From positions 779,416 through 843,415 of the forward strand of contig KB235926.1 in NCBI GenBank assembly GCA_000332255.1: 64,000 bases of DNA, in the 5' to 3' direction. The DNA comes from a cyanobacterium PCC 7702. Lineage in GTDB: Bacteria > Cyanobacteriota > Cyanobacteriia > Cyanobacteriales > Nostocaceae. Positions 1 through 9,248 of the stretch are shown one piece after another. Below the pieces are notes generated by a model. It was not told the origin of the DNA, searched no databases, and worked only from the letters and a program-made list of their open reading frames with translations. Numbering within the stretch: position 1 is the first letter of the stretch; the number at the start of each line of letters is the position of its first letter. Position numbers and translations under genes: made by a program.

Positions 1-160
1 ACTACCATACCAGGCAGTTTAAAAGAATGTTGTATGCTTTGTTGGTATAATTTGCATCCAGAAAATCAAAATACCCCAACAACATTAAGAGTTAGCTAGT
101 ACAAGGTTAAGAACGAAGATAATTTGGCAAATAATTCACGCGATCGCGGAATGTCTGCTG

Positions 161-210
161 AAAAAAATTACGCCTAGCTAGGAATTGAGTTTCCCTATCA
201 GCTGGGCGTA
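161..210 (-). terminator. Rho-independent terminator of the COP23 gene
   Basis: An 11-pair stem (169-179 with 200-210, one G-T wobble) encloses a loop that can itself fold (181-184 with 191-194). Read on the minus strand it is followed by a run of seven T (161-167 on the plus strand are A). It lies about 80 bases past the stop of the COP23-like gene, so it fits an intrinsic terminator for that gene. Confidence 0.75.
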
Positions 211-290
211 TAATTCAGATAGAAATAATTAAGCGTACAGATTTTTGGCACAGCTAAAGTTGTGACTTCCAACTTTTTTCACAGATTTAG

Positions 291-1103
291 TTAGCGGAAT
301 TTGTTGGGATTTAAACGATAGTGAGAATACGTGGGTCTTTGGGTTGAAACTTGAGGGCGAAGTGCTACGCCATTTTTAAGTTTGCTACCATCGCCACCAT
401 CTTTGCGGTCTAGAAAAGGTTTGAGATTGATGGGATCGCCAGATGTGCTGGTAACTTTATTGCTATTGCCACTACCCAACAAAGTTCTGCCCAAGTTGTA
501 TATTTGTTCTATACCGCTACTGTTATTGCGACTAGTATAGGTGTTAACAGCTATAGTTTGCTGTCCGCTATCAGCAGCAATCAGGTTTTGGAAAACACTG
601 TTACGTACAGCATAAGGATCTTTTTCTGGAGGTACCGTTAGTACAATACGACAAGCAGGGTTAGCTTCCGTAGTTACACATAAAATATTGTATCCATTTT
701 GCGTAGACGTACGCAGTTCCGTTAATCCATCCGGACGATAGGTTTCCAAGCGCTCAGCTATTGTTACGCAGCGTTTGTAGGCATCCCATCCACCACCCAA
801 AGCGCGGGGAGTCGCCCAGGGAAAATATCGTCCTGGTTGGCTTTCAGGTTGATACATCACGGTATATTGACCGTTGTAGTTCTGACAGCTAAACCGCGTT
901 CCAGTGTCAGTGACGGTTGACGAGTTACTAGTTGCAGTTGTTGTTGTCGAGGTGTTGGTTGTTGTTGAGGTGCTCTCTCCTGGTATCGTTGGTACTACAA
1001 CATCATCAGAAGATCTAGTTTGTGCCCAACTAGGAGAATTACTGAACAAAAGGAATAAACCGATACTGCTTAAAAAAATCCGCTTTAAGGGTTGCAAGCT
1101 CAT
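291..1103 (-). CDS. COP23 domain secreted protein
   Basis: The product (270 aa) has an N-terminal signal peptide (basic residues, a hydrophobic stretch, cleavage probably after SWA), a Ser/Thr-rich linker at about residues 40-65, and then a domain with paired cysteines and the motif FSCQ...YTVMYQ...PWATP that matches the COP23 family (circadian oscillating protein of Cyanothece). Function is not known; the family is exported or membrane associated. I placed the start at the ATG at 1103, which has GGAG about 12 bases upstream; the frame stays open to a TTG at 1121, but that would overlap the ribosome-binding site. The C-terminal 60 residues are basic and look disordered. An intrinsic terminator follows. 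The neighbour upstream is a Ser/Thr kinase on the same strand, 229 bases away. Confidence 0.8.
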   Translation of the reverse strand: MSLQPLKRIFLSSIGLFLLFSNSPSWAQTRSSDDVVVPTIPGESTSTTTNTSTTTTATSNSSTVTDTGTRFSCQNYNGQYTVMYQPESQPGRYFPWATPRALGGGWDAYKRCVTIAERLETYRPDGLTELRTSTQNGYNILCVTTEANPACRIVLTVPPEKDPYAVRNSVFQNLIAADSGQQTIAVNTYTSRNNSSGIEQIYNLGRTLLGSGNSNKVTSTSGDPINLKPFLDRKDGGDGSKLKNGVALRPQVSTQRPTYSHYRLNPNKFR

Positions 1104-1331
1104 AAACTGTTGTGTCTCCAAAGATTAAGAAAGCAAAGTTGTTAGTTGTAAGGACGAAGAAAGTTGTAATTTTGATTCAGCGATCGCCTTAATTTTTTTC
1201 TTTGAGAATTCCTTTAAGAAGATACTGAGTATCAAATCCCTAGCTTTACTGCTTCGGATGCAGGACGGCTAAAGTGTCTTGGTTTCTATATCCTCAGGTA
1301 GTGTAGCTGACGCAAGCAAAGATATACCAAG

Positions 1332-2885
1332 CTAATTTTTCAATGGCGTAGCGGGTACTATTAACTGATTGTTTTTCCCCTCAATTATCGGTGTAGCGGG
1401 TACTATTAACTGATTGTTTTTTTGCTCCATTATCGGTGTAGGTGTCACCATCATCATTTGACTCTTACCATCCTTACTTACCGATGTAGGGGGTTTGGTA
1501 GTCTCCTCGTTTTCAGAAGGACATGATTTGCTATCATCCTCAATCGCAGGAGTACACGGCTTAATACTATCCCCAACAGGGGGAGTAGATGGCTGAGTAT
1601 CGTCTTCTAGTATGGAAGTAAGTGGATGAGTTTGTTTTTTAGTTGCAAAAGGAGATGGCTTAATCTTGTTCTCAAGCGCAGTTGCAGATGGTTTAAGTTT
1701 ATTTTCGATTTTAGTCACAGACGGTTCTATTTGAGTTTGATCGAAACGATCTTGCTGCAAAGGTCTTGATGGCAGATTATTAAAGTCACGGCTTTTACGA
1801 GAAGGAATTGGTGTCGGTGATGAAATTTTAAATTTAGTAGTTTTGGCTTTTGTCGCATTAGGTTTTATAGTATTAGTTGGTTTATTTTCTCTCAAACTAA
1901 ATTGAAAAAATTGTCCTCCAAAAATTGCGACACCAAACCCAACTACTATTAAACTAAACAACCCAAGAATCGGGATAACCAAGGGAGTTGACAAATCGGG
2001 CGATCGCGTCTGGAAAGCTTCTTTTTCGCGTAAAGGAGGCGGTTGTCCTATTGTTGTTGGTGGTATTATACATCGTAGTGCTGCTAACGCTTCTGCCGCT
2101 GTTTGATAGCGCTTGCTAAAGTTATAGTGCACCATTTTGGTCAGGACGTTTGCTAATTGATCGCTCACATCCACCAAGTGACGCCAAATAACTTCTCCTG
2201 TGGTAGAATCAATGGGTAATTTCCGCGGTACAACGCCTGTGAGAGCCTGAATTGCAAGCATTCCCACAGCATAAATATCACTGCACAACCTCGGGTTTCC
2301 GTTCGCTTGTTCGTTGGGTATGTAACCAGGAGTACCAATAACGATAGTAGAAGTTACTTCTCCTTGAGAACTAGTGGCTAGATTTTTAATTTCCTTGACC
2401 GAACCAAAATCAATGAGGACAATTTTGCCGTCTTTGCGACGCATGATGTTCTGTAGCTTGATATCCCGGTGGATAACATTGTGCTCGTGGACAACCGCTA
2501 AAACTTCCAGGATTTCCTGTAAAAGTTTAATTACTTCAGCTTCGCTCAGTTGTTTACCTGGAACAATTTCCGAGGTTAAATCATGTCCGTCTATATATTC
2601 TTGAACAAGATAAAATTCACCATTTTCTTCAAAATGGGCTAGCAGTTGGGGGATTTGGTCGTGATGCTTGCCTAAACGATACAAAACTTCTGCTTCCTGG
2701 TTAAATAGTCTTTTGGCAATCTCCAATACTTCCGGAGTGGAATTTCGAGTCACAAGATGCTTCACAACACACTTAGGATGGTTGGGTAAGTCCATATCTT
2801 CAGCAACATAGGTGTCACTAAATCCACCGCTTCCCAACTTGTTTAGAATTTTGTAGCGATTACGGAGAATAGTGCCGAAGAGCAT
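1332..2885 (-). CDS. Membrane-bound serine/threonine protein kinase
   Basis: The 517-residue product is a Hanks-type kinase. Residues 1-270 hold the catalytic domain: glycine loop GSGGFSDTY, catalytic loop HRDIKLQN, metal motif DFG, and the cyanobacterial variant GTPGYIPNEQ in the activation segment. A single membrane segment follows at about residues 303-327. The remaining 190 residues are Pro/Ser/Thr/Lys rich without a recognisable sensor domain, so they probably form an extended linker on the far side of the membrane. The last 30 residues contain a 15-residue unit repeated twice with nearly identical DNA. Start is the ATG at 2885. The substrate is unknown; the downstream COP23 gene is a neighbour but the spacing does not prove an operon. 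Confidence 0.9.
   Translation of the reverse strand: MLFGTILRNRYKILNKLGSGGFSDTYVAEDMDLPNHPKCVVKHLVTRNSTPEVLEIAKRLFNQEAEVLYRLGKHHDQIPQLLAHFEENGEFYLVQEYIDGHDLTSEIVPGKQLSEAEVIKLLQEILEVLAVVHEHNVIHRDIKLQNIMRRKDGKIVLIDFGSVKEIKNLATSSQGEVTSTIVIGTPGYIPNEQANGNPRLCSDIYAVGMLAIQALTGVVPRKLPIDSTTGEVIWRHLVDVSDQLANVLTKMVHYNFSKRYQTAAEALAALRCIIPPTTIGQPPPLREKEAFQTRSPDLSTPLVIPILGLFSLIVVGFGVAIFGGQFFQFSLRENKPTNTIKPNATKAKTTKFKISSPTPIPSRKSRDFNNLPSRPLQQDRFDQTQIEPSVTKIENKLKPSATALENKIKPSPFATKKQTHPLTSILEDDTQPSTPPVGDSIKPCTPAIEDDSKSCPSENEETTKPPTSVSKDGKSQMMMVTPTPIMEQKNNQLIVPATPIIEGKNNQLIVPATPLKN
1346..1435. repeat. Two tandem 45-base units inside the kinase gene
   Basis: Units 1346-1390 and 1391-1435 share a near-identical core (gcgggtactattaactgatt). 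Each encodes 15 residues with the core NNQLIVPATP, at the kinase C terminus. The near identity at DNA level points to a recent slippage duplication. Confidence 0.85.
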
Positions 2886-3490
2886 TAGCTTTACCTGCTA
2901 GCAGATTGAATGCCCTCTATCAAGCGAGAACTCTATTAATTTTGCCAAAAAATGCTCAGAAATGAATTTTTTATTTTATAAAATCCTTATCATTTTTCTG
3001 ACACAAAAAGCCCGGTATTTTTTGAGACAGTACTAATTTACATGCCTGAGAGCATCAGAATTCAGTAATAGTACTATATTTTATCTGGAGAGATTAATCC
3101 CAAAAAATTGCAATATTTTCGTTTGATTTGGCTAGAAAGACCAATTTTTACAGAAAAAACTGCTTTAATTAATATTAAATTATGTTGTAGAATTTACAAC
3201 ATAAAATATATAAACAAAAATTTTAATGAAGTAGACATCATTAAAATCATTAAATATCAAGCTTGTCTGGGTGTTCGCAGTCCAGCGATCGCCGTGTTCG
3301 TAGTCGTTGATTTATCGCTTTGATAGGGGTACAGAGGGCTAAAAGCCCAAACTACAAACTAGATGTTAGTAGTGAGCGATCGCAACTGCAAACTTTCGTT
3401 AATATACGCTTGTGTGCACAGGGTATGCTTCAAGAAGCTGTTAGTTGTATTCGACCCGGGGTAGGGAGGAATGAAAAAATAATCTGCAAC
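2886..3490. other. 605-base intergenic region, AT-rich, with one dispersed repeat
   Basis: This region separates the kinase (transcribed leftwards) from the end of aspS. The left part, upstream of the kinase, is AT-rich and probably carries its promoter, but I see no convincing box. The right part holds a dispersed nested palindrome (3296-3359). Short open frames here have no start context or family resemblance that I can support. Confidence 0.5.
3296..3359. repeat. Dispersed nested-palindrome repeat, copy 1
   Basis: Outer arms CGTAGT (3299-3304) and ACTAC (3351-3355) enclose inner hairpins, of which GGGCTAAAAGCCC is the clearest. The same plan, with TTTATCGCTT and GGGCTAAA(A)GCCC, occurs at 43917-43972, and a degenerate relative lies at 46596-46655. 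It looks like a miniature intergenic repeat of the type common in filamentous cyanobacteria. Confidence 0.6.
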
Positions 3491-5287
3491 CTAATGACTT
3501 TTCTCTGATTTTGGCTTATAGGTAGAAGCAACGTGCAGCTCCTTCAACTGCTTTGCATCTACCGTTGAAGGTGCATCCGTCATTAAACAGCGAGCTTGTT
3601 GCGTCTTTGGAAAAGCAATAACATCTCGAATCGATTCTTCATTAGCTAGCAGCATTACCAATCGGTCTAGACCGTAAGCTATTCCACCATGGGGTGGAGT
3701 TCCATAGTCAAAAGCTTCTAGGAGAAAACCAAATTTTTTTTGTGCTTCCTCTGGAGATAACCCGATCACTTCAAACACTTGTTCTTGAATTTCCCGTTGA
3801 TAAATTCGCAAACTTCCACCACCAACTTCAAAACCATTGAACACCAAGTCATACGCTTGGGCGCGAGCAGTCTTTAAATCCTTCAAATCTTCGGGATGAG
3901 GTGCGGTAAAAGGGTGATGCAAAGCTTCCAAACGCTTTTGTTCCGCGTTCCACTCAAACATGGGAAAATCGGTAATCCAAAGTAAGTTTATCTTATTTGG
4001 ATCGATTAATCCGAACTCCCTAGCCATCAATTGCCGCAATCTATCTAAAGTCTTATTGACAGTAGCGACATCACCAGCACCGAACAATAACAAATGGCCA
4101 GGTTTAGCATCGCTGCGGCGTAAAATTTCTTGTTTTTGGTCTGGAGTAAGGTTATCTTTGATAGCGCCGATGGTATCGATTTCCCCATCATCTCGGACGC
4201 GGATGTAAGCCAAACCTTTAGCACCAGCTTCGCTAGCTTCTTTGAAAATATCGCCACCTGGTTTGATGCGAACATTAGAAATGACATCGCCATTGGGAAC
4301 GGGCAGTATTTTAACAATTCCTCCGTCAGCGATCGCATCGCGAAAAACTTTGAAGCCGCAATCCTTCACCACATCCGAGACATTAACTAATTCTAGACCA
4401 TAGCGAGTATCGGGTTTATCACAACCGTAGCGTTCCATCGCTTGTGCATAGGTAAGACGGGGAAAGGGAAGTTCTAGTTCTATACCTTTTACGGTTTTGA
4501 AAATATGGTGAATTAATTTTTCATTTAATTCGATAATTTGTTCTTGGGACATGAAACTCATTTCCATGTCCAGCTGGGTGAATTCCGGTTGTCTATCAGC
4601 GCGCAAATCTTCATCGCGAAAACAGCGGGCAATTTGATAGTATCGATCGAAACCGGACACCATCAACAATTGCTTGAACAGTTGCGGCGATTGCGGTAAA
4701 GCAAACCACTCGCCGGGATTAACGCGACTGGGAACCAAGTAATCGCGCGCACCTTCAGGAGTGGAACGGGTCAGCACGGGAGTCTCGACTTCAATAAAAC
4801 CTTCCACATCCTCTAGGTAGCGACGCATAGCTTTGACAACTTGATGGCGTAGTTGCAAGTTATGCGCCATGCGTTCCCGTCGCAAATCTAAATAACGATA
4901 CTTCAGGCGTAAATCTTCTCTGACCGGGTCTGTTTCAGCGGTAGAAACTTGGAAGGGTAATTGCTTGCGGACGGCGTTGAGCAATTCAATTTGCTCGGCG
5001 TAGATTTCGATTTCGCCTGTGGGAATGCGGGGATTGAGAGATTCTGATGGACGCTGCGAAACCTTGCCAGTTACTTTGATAACGTATTCATTGCGTAGGG
5101 TATTTGCCTGGTGGTAGGAATCTGGGGTGCGTTGCGGATCGCTGACAATTTGGACAATCCCAGAGCGATCGCGTAAATCTAAAAAGATCACACCTCCATG
5201 ATCGCGGCGACGGTCTACCCATCCGTACAAGGTGACAGTGGCTCCAATATGTTCTTTTCGGAGTTCGCCGCAATAGTCAGTTCGCAT
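3491..5287 (-). CDS. aspS: Aspartyl-tRNA synthetase
   Basis: This class II synthetase charges tRNA-Asp (possibly also tRNA-Asn in organisms that use the transamidation route) in the cytoplasm. The 598 residues follow the bacterial-type plan: an OB-fold anticodon-binding domain at residues 1-110 ([19 protein letters not shown]), class II motif 2 around [18 protein letters not shown], the bacterial GAD insertion domain in the middle, and motif 3 near the C terminus ([13 protein letters not shown]). Length is normal for bacterial AspS (about 590-600). The start is the ATG at 5287. It stands alone, with 605 bases to the next gene downstream. Confidence 0.97.
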   Translation of the reverse strand: MRTDYCGELRKEHIGATVTLYGWVDRRRDHGGVIFLDLRDRSGIVQIVSDPQRTPDSYHQANTLRNEYVIKVTGKVSQRPSESLNPRIPTGEIEIYAEQIELLNAVRKQLPFQVSTAETDPVREDLRLKYRYLDLRRERMAHNLQLRHQVVKAMRRYLEDVEGFIEVETPVLTRSTPEGARDYLVPSRVNPGEWFALPQSPQLFKQLLMVSGFDRYYQIARCFRDEDLRADRQPEFTQLDMEMSFMSQEQIIELNEKLIHHIFKTVKGIELELPFPRLTYAQAMERYGCDKPDTRYGLELVNVSDVVKDCGFKVFRDAIADGGIVKILPVPNGDVISNVRIKPGGDIFKEASEAGAKGLAYIRVRDDGEIDTIGAIKDNLTPDQKQEILRRSDAKPGHLLLFGAGDVATVNKTLDRLRQLMAREFGLIDPNKINLLWITDFPMFEWNAEQKRLEALHHPFTAPHPEDLKDLKTARAQAYDLVFNGFEVGGGSLRIYQREIQEQVFEVIGLSPEEAQKKFGFLLEAFDYGTPPHGGIAYGLDRLVMLLANEESIRDVIAFPKTQQARCLMTDAPSTVDAKQLKELHVASTYKPKSEKSH

Positions 5288-5471
5288 AGTTGTTAGTTCT
5301 GAATTACAAAGCTAGAGAAACTTCAGTAAATATCAAACTTTCTAATTATCTAGCATCACTTGCAATTCTAGTAATTTCAGTTAAATAAAAAAATGAAATA
5401 GGGACTGGGAATTAGGGGTTAATATCAAAAACAGAAAATTGTCAATACCCCTTTGCCCAATCCCCAATCTT

Positions 5472-5879
5472 TTAGGACTGAGAAGTAGGAGCGTTAAAAG
5501 CTTCCCAAGCAGCTTTAGCAGCATTTTGACAGCGAGCGGTAAATTCCGTCAGTCCTTTCATCAATAGGTGCCAATTTTTCTCGGCTTCTTGCTGCAATGC
5601 TATCCACGAATTTTCAATGCGATCGCGCTCGATGAGTTTTTCGCTTTCAATAGCTTGGCGTGCTCGACGAACAGCATTTAAATAAGTTTCCCGGGTCAGG
5701 GTTCCTGCTGATTCAGCTTCTGCTTGAGCGCGTCTTTTGAGGGCCTCAATTAGTGCTTTGGTTTCATATTTGATATCGTCGGTTTCGCCGGCCATTTCCT
5801 TTTCAACCATTTCATTGGTTTGAGAACTAACCTGAACGACGACTAAGTTTTCTTCTTGATTGGGATTAGTGTAAGTCAT
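5472..5879 (-). CDS. Conserved cyanobacterial protein of unknown function
   Basis: The 135-residue product has no signal peptide or membrane segment. Residues 35-115 are strongly charged, with Ala/Glu/Arg heptad-like spacing suggesting an amphipathic helical or coiled-coil protein; the N terminus is acidic. I do not recognise a named family. The ATG at 5879 has a strong ribosome-binding site (GGGAGG, seven bases upstream). It starts 39 bases after the htpX stop on the same strand, so the two are probably cotranscribed, which hints at a membrane-quality or stress context, but that is inference only. Confidence 0.75.
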   Translation of the reverse strand: MTYTNPNQEENLVVVQVSSQTNEMVEKEMAGETDDIKYETKALIEALKRRAQAEAESAGTLTRETYLNAVRRARQAIESEKLIERDRIENSWIALQQEAEKNWHLLMKGLTEFTARCQNAAKAAWEAFNAPTSQS

Positions 5880-5918
5880 GGTTAAACCTCCCGGTCTGCT
5901 AGTTATGAAATTGGTTTT

Positions 5919-6791
5919 TCACGCCCTTTGCCTTATAGGTAGCTGTTGTTCTAGCTTTAAGAGTGCTTCTACTCGTGCTTCTGTAGAAGGATGGCTGGAA
6001 AACAAGTTGCTCAAAAACTGTCCGGAAAACGGATTTGTAATCAACAGCGGTTCAAAAGCTGGATTAGCGTGTAGGGGTATGCTTTGAGCTGCTGCTTCTA
6101 AGCGCTGCAGCGCCCGGGCCAAAGCTCGAGGATTACCCGTCAATTTAGCAGAGCCAGCATCGGCTGCAAATTCCCGCGTCCGCGATATTGCCAGTTGAAT
6201 AATTGTTGCTGCAATGGGGGCTAGTATCACCGTTAACAGCACGCCCAAAGGATTGGGAGCGTTACGCTCATCCCGAGAGTACGGCGTGTACCACATGCTG
6301 TAACTAACTAACTGAGCCAAAAATGAAATAGCTCCGGCGATCGTGGCTGCAACTGCTTGCGTAAGAGTGTCGCGATTGGCAATGTGGCTTAGTTCGTGCG
6401 CGATTACGGCCTCTAGTTCGTCCTCTGGCAATAAATTCAATATTCCTTCCGTCACGGCAACAGCAGCGTGTTCGGGATCCCGTCCTGTAGCGAAAGCGTT
6501 AGGAGATTGAGTCGGTACTATGTATAATCTTGGCATGGGCAGATTGGCTTTTTGGCACAATCTTTCCACCATTTCATAAAGTCCCGGCGCTTGTTGCGGT
6601 GATATGGGTTGGGCGCCATAAGCTGCTAGGGCAATTTTGTCCGATTGATACCAAGAAAACAAATTGGTAATGGCGGCTAAGGCGATTCCCACTATCACCC
6701 CTGTGGAACCACCAATTATCCAATAACTAATAGAAATTAGAAGGCCACTTAGTAAAGCTAGTAAAGCGGCGGTCTTGAGTTGATTTTTCAT
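5919..6791 (-). CDS. htpX: Membrane zinc metalloprotease HtpX-like (M48 family)
   Basis: HtpX-type proteases cut misfolded membrane proteins at the cytoplasmic face. The 290 residues show two N-terminal membrane segments (about 7-25 and 28-47), the zinc motif HELSH at residues 132-136 with Glu133 as the catalytic base, the third ligand Glu207 in TREFAADAGS, and further hydrophobic stretches at about 143-165 and 182-202. The length agrees with bacterial HtpX (about 290). The start ATG at 6791 has AGGAG about ten bases upstream. The conserved small gene downstream is likely in the same transcript. Confidence 0.93.
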   Translation of the reverse strand: MKNQLKTAALLALLSGLLISISYWIIGGSTGVIVGIALAAITNLFSWYQSDKIALAAYGAQPISPQQAPGLYEMVERLCQKANLPMPRLYIVPTQSPNAFATGRDPEHAAVAVTEGILNLLPEDELEAVIAHELSHIANRDTLTQAVAATIAGAISFLAQLVSYSMWYTPYSRDERNAPNPLGVLLTVILAPIAATIIQLAISRTREFAADAGSAKLTGNPRALARALQRLEAAAQSIPLHANPAFEPLLITNPFSGQFLSNLFSSHPSTEARVEALLKLEQQLPIRQRA

Positions 6792-6981
6792 ATTTGTTGC
6801 TCTCCTGATAATGCTGTTTTGAGGATGACGTGACTTTTAACTAACAGCATTACTTAAGCCGCACTTCGATTCTATCGACCGTAACACAGATTTTGAAGGT
6901 AGAAATTTTGCTCCCTGTTGTGTACGGTTTTTTCGCACCAGGAGGTACCAGAAGGTGAACGTACCTATAATTGTGCCTTCT

Positions 6982-9165
6982 TTACTGTCTGAAACTAACT
7001 TGGTGAATCAAAGGTAACAGCGGACCTAGTTGTTCTTGTCCGTTGACAGCTAAATCGCTGTGACACAGGTAAATTCTTTCAGAAACACGGGAAAGCAAAT
7101 CTGCTATAATTCTTCTTAACCTTTGTTCTTCTGCTAATTTTTCATCTTCTGCAGTCCAGGGTTTTCCTAACCTTTCTTGAAGAAACAACGGTGCCCCAAA
7201 CAAAGTAGCAGCTCCACCTTTGGCCCAAAGTGGAGAACCCGCATCCAACCAAAAATGCCAACGGTGAGAACGACGACTGGAACGATATTGGAAAATAGTA
7301 GCAAAAGTTACAGCTTTGGCTGCAGGACCGATAGGGCGTACGGGGTAGGGATTGGCGGTGATAGTACCGCGTCGCAACAGCTGGATAAATCCGGCAATAG
7401 TTTTTTGCCAAGAAGAAATAGCTGCATTTTGCACTTGTTGTATTTGTGAGTCAGCAAAAACAGCCGTTTGTTGCAACCTGCTATCAATTTCCCAGTAGTG
7501 TTGAGCAGTTTCTAACAATTCCCGCAAAGCTGCCAGTTGCTCGTAAGGGAGATTGCTACCATTCCATAAAAAGTGTTGAATTGCGCGGTCTAATAAAGAG
7601 ACGGGACTGGGAATAAGGCGCAATTCCTGCTGCGATCGCTGCTGTTCCAACCACTGCAATATTTCATTATAGGCTGCAGTTGCTGCATAACCAAGTCGGT
7701 CCCAACGGTCGAAGGTTGTTACAGGTAATAAATTCGGATGCTCGGGATGGGGTTGAAAGCAATAATCTGCAATCAAGCCAGCACGCACCGGATCGATGTG
7801 GGAATAGGTTGGGGAAATAACTTCTTTTGCTTTGTCAGTATCAATATAACCACGACTTAACACCACCAGCATCTCCGCTACTGCATCTCGATCCAGCAAA
7901 CGTCCCAAACCAGGGTAAACCAAGGCCATTAAAGTTAGTAAAGCGCGGATGGTAGGGAAACTAATGAGCGGACGCTGGTCGTTGAGCAGCTCTACCATGA
8001 TTTTTTGCTTCGTCAAGATCTCTACGAAAGTATAGCGAGCGATCGCATCTAAACCAGGCGCAATTACTGCTACTTGTTCTGGTTCCACTTCCCCATTTTT
8101 AATAGCTCTGACAATTACTTCCGCAGTTTGTCGCAACAGTTGAGCACGAGAAGTAGTTTGGATTGATTGCACTGTCTGTGGTAAACTTACAATCAGCGCA
8201 GGTTCTGTTAATAATTTCACCACTGGCCCTACTAATTGCCCTGCCAATCTGTGCGGCGGTGGTTCAACCAAAGTCTCGACTCGACAGCGCGGTGCAAGAG
8301 TTTTTTCCATATAGCCAGGATCTGCTCCCAATCCCAAACGCACTACACCGTCGGGATTATAGGTAAATGCTCCCACTGCTTTGTTTTGCAATAACAACTC
8401 GAACAAATGACACGCAACGGCAGGGTAATCTTGCACGTCATCTGCTAAAATCCTCCGATAACGCTTTGTCAGTCGCTGCTGGTAATCTGGATTGATTAAC
8501 AAACGCTGGCTGTAGAGATCTGTAATAATTGCATAGGTCAGCAATCCTCGCTCCAAACACCAATTACGCCAATCTAAAAGCAAAGATACTAAAAATTCTG
8601 GTTCCAAAAAAGCTGTTGTCAAAACGTGACCGATTTCCTCTACAGGCGTACAGCTGTAAGCTGCTAATTGAAATATGTCCAGAATCCGGCGTACCAAACG
8701 GTACTCGTTCAAACCTGCAGAACGTAAAATTTCCTCATCCAAATGCGGTCGCCAAAGTTTAGTAGCTAATTCCTGCTCTGTTTCTGGACGTAACCTCACC
8801 GGGAACTGAGCTTTAAGATTTAACGAACAAACAATTAAGGGCCAAAATAGAATTATTTCATCCTGAAAAAAACCCAAAGGAGTTTTGCAGCGTACTGGAT
8901 ATTTTCCAGCAGTAGCAGTAACAATTCTATCTGCTAATTCTCGACGATTATCGTCATTGGCAGCCAAAATTAAAACGGATGGTTCTGTTTGATTGATATG
9001 CAAGCTTTTGGGAATAGCAGCGTTAGTTTTTTGTCTGGTCTTTTGAGTATAAAATGTCCTGTGTTCAGAATTTTCATCTTCCATCCAGCTTTTAAACTGT
9101 TCGATTAAACGAGCAGTTTTGCCACTACTACTACAACCAACAATCCAAATAGAATGAGAAAACAC
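6982..9165 (-). CDS. UvrD/AddB-like P-loop protein (cyanobacterial 'recombinase')
   Basis: A 727-residue protein. Near the N terminus is a Walker A motif, GCSSSGKTAR (residues 11-20 counted from the longer start), and at about residue 240 a motif II-like ILADDVQDYPAV, which resembles the Asp-Glu-x-x-Asp box of superfamily 1 helicases in the variant form DDVQD. The order fits the AddB/UvrD-like proteins that cyanobacterial genomes label recombinase. I could not identify all later helicase motifs, nor a C-terminal iron-sulfur cysteine set, so active helicase function is not certain. Two GTG codons compete: 9168 and 9165. The AAGGAG box lies only two bases before the first, so the second is preferred. 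It is divergent from pxcA with about 80 bases between them. Confidence 0.7.
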   Translation of the reverse strand: MFSHSIWIVGCSSSGKTARLIEQFKSWMEDENSEHRTFYTQKTRQKTNAAIPKSLHINQTEPSVLILAANDDNRRELADRIVTATAGKYPVRCKTPLGFFQDEIILFWPLIVCSLNLKAQFPVRLRPETEQELATKLWRPHLDEEILRSAGLNEYRLVRRILDIFQLAAYSCTPVEEIGHVLTTAFLEPEFLVSLLLDWRNWCLERGLLTYAIITDLYSQRLLINPDYQQRLTKRYRRILADDVQDYPAVACHLFELLLQNKAVGAFTYNPDGVVRLGLGADPGYMEKTLAPRCRVETLVEPPPHRLAGQLVGPVVKLLTEPALIVSLPQTVQSIQTTSRAQLLRQTAEVIVRAIKNGEVEPEQVAVIAPGLDAIARYTFVEILTKQKIMVELLNDQRPLISFPTIRALLTLMALVYPGLGRLLDRDAVAEMLVVLSRGYIDTDKAKEVISPTYSHIDPVRAGLIADYCFQPHPEHPNLLPVTTFDRWDRLGYAATAAYNEILQWLEQQRSQQELRLIPSPVSLLDRAIQHFLWNGSNLPYEQLAALRELLETAQHYWEIDSRLQQTAVFADSQIQQVQNAAISSWQKTIAGFIQLLRRGTITANPYPVRPIGPAAKAVTFATIFQYRSSRRSHRWHFWLDAGSPLWAKGGAATLFGAPLFLQERLGKPWTAEDEKLAEEQRLRRIIADLLSRVSERIYLCHSDLAVNGQEQLGPLLPLIHQVSFRQ

Positions 9166-9248
9166 CACGTCTCCTTCGGAATTTGTTAAGATACTTCGTA
9201 CATTAAATAAAGGTTAAAACAGGAATCAAGGCTGGATAATTGCCTCCG

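Noticed and set aside
3108-3508. Small open frames between the kinase and aspS genes
   Set aside because: They lie over AT-rich sequence and a palindromic repeat and have no start signals.
4045-4390. Open frames of 80-100 codons overlapping aspS
   Set aside because: They are out-of-frame shadows of a clearly coding gene.
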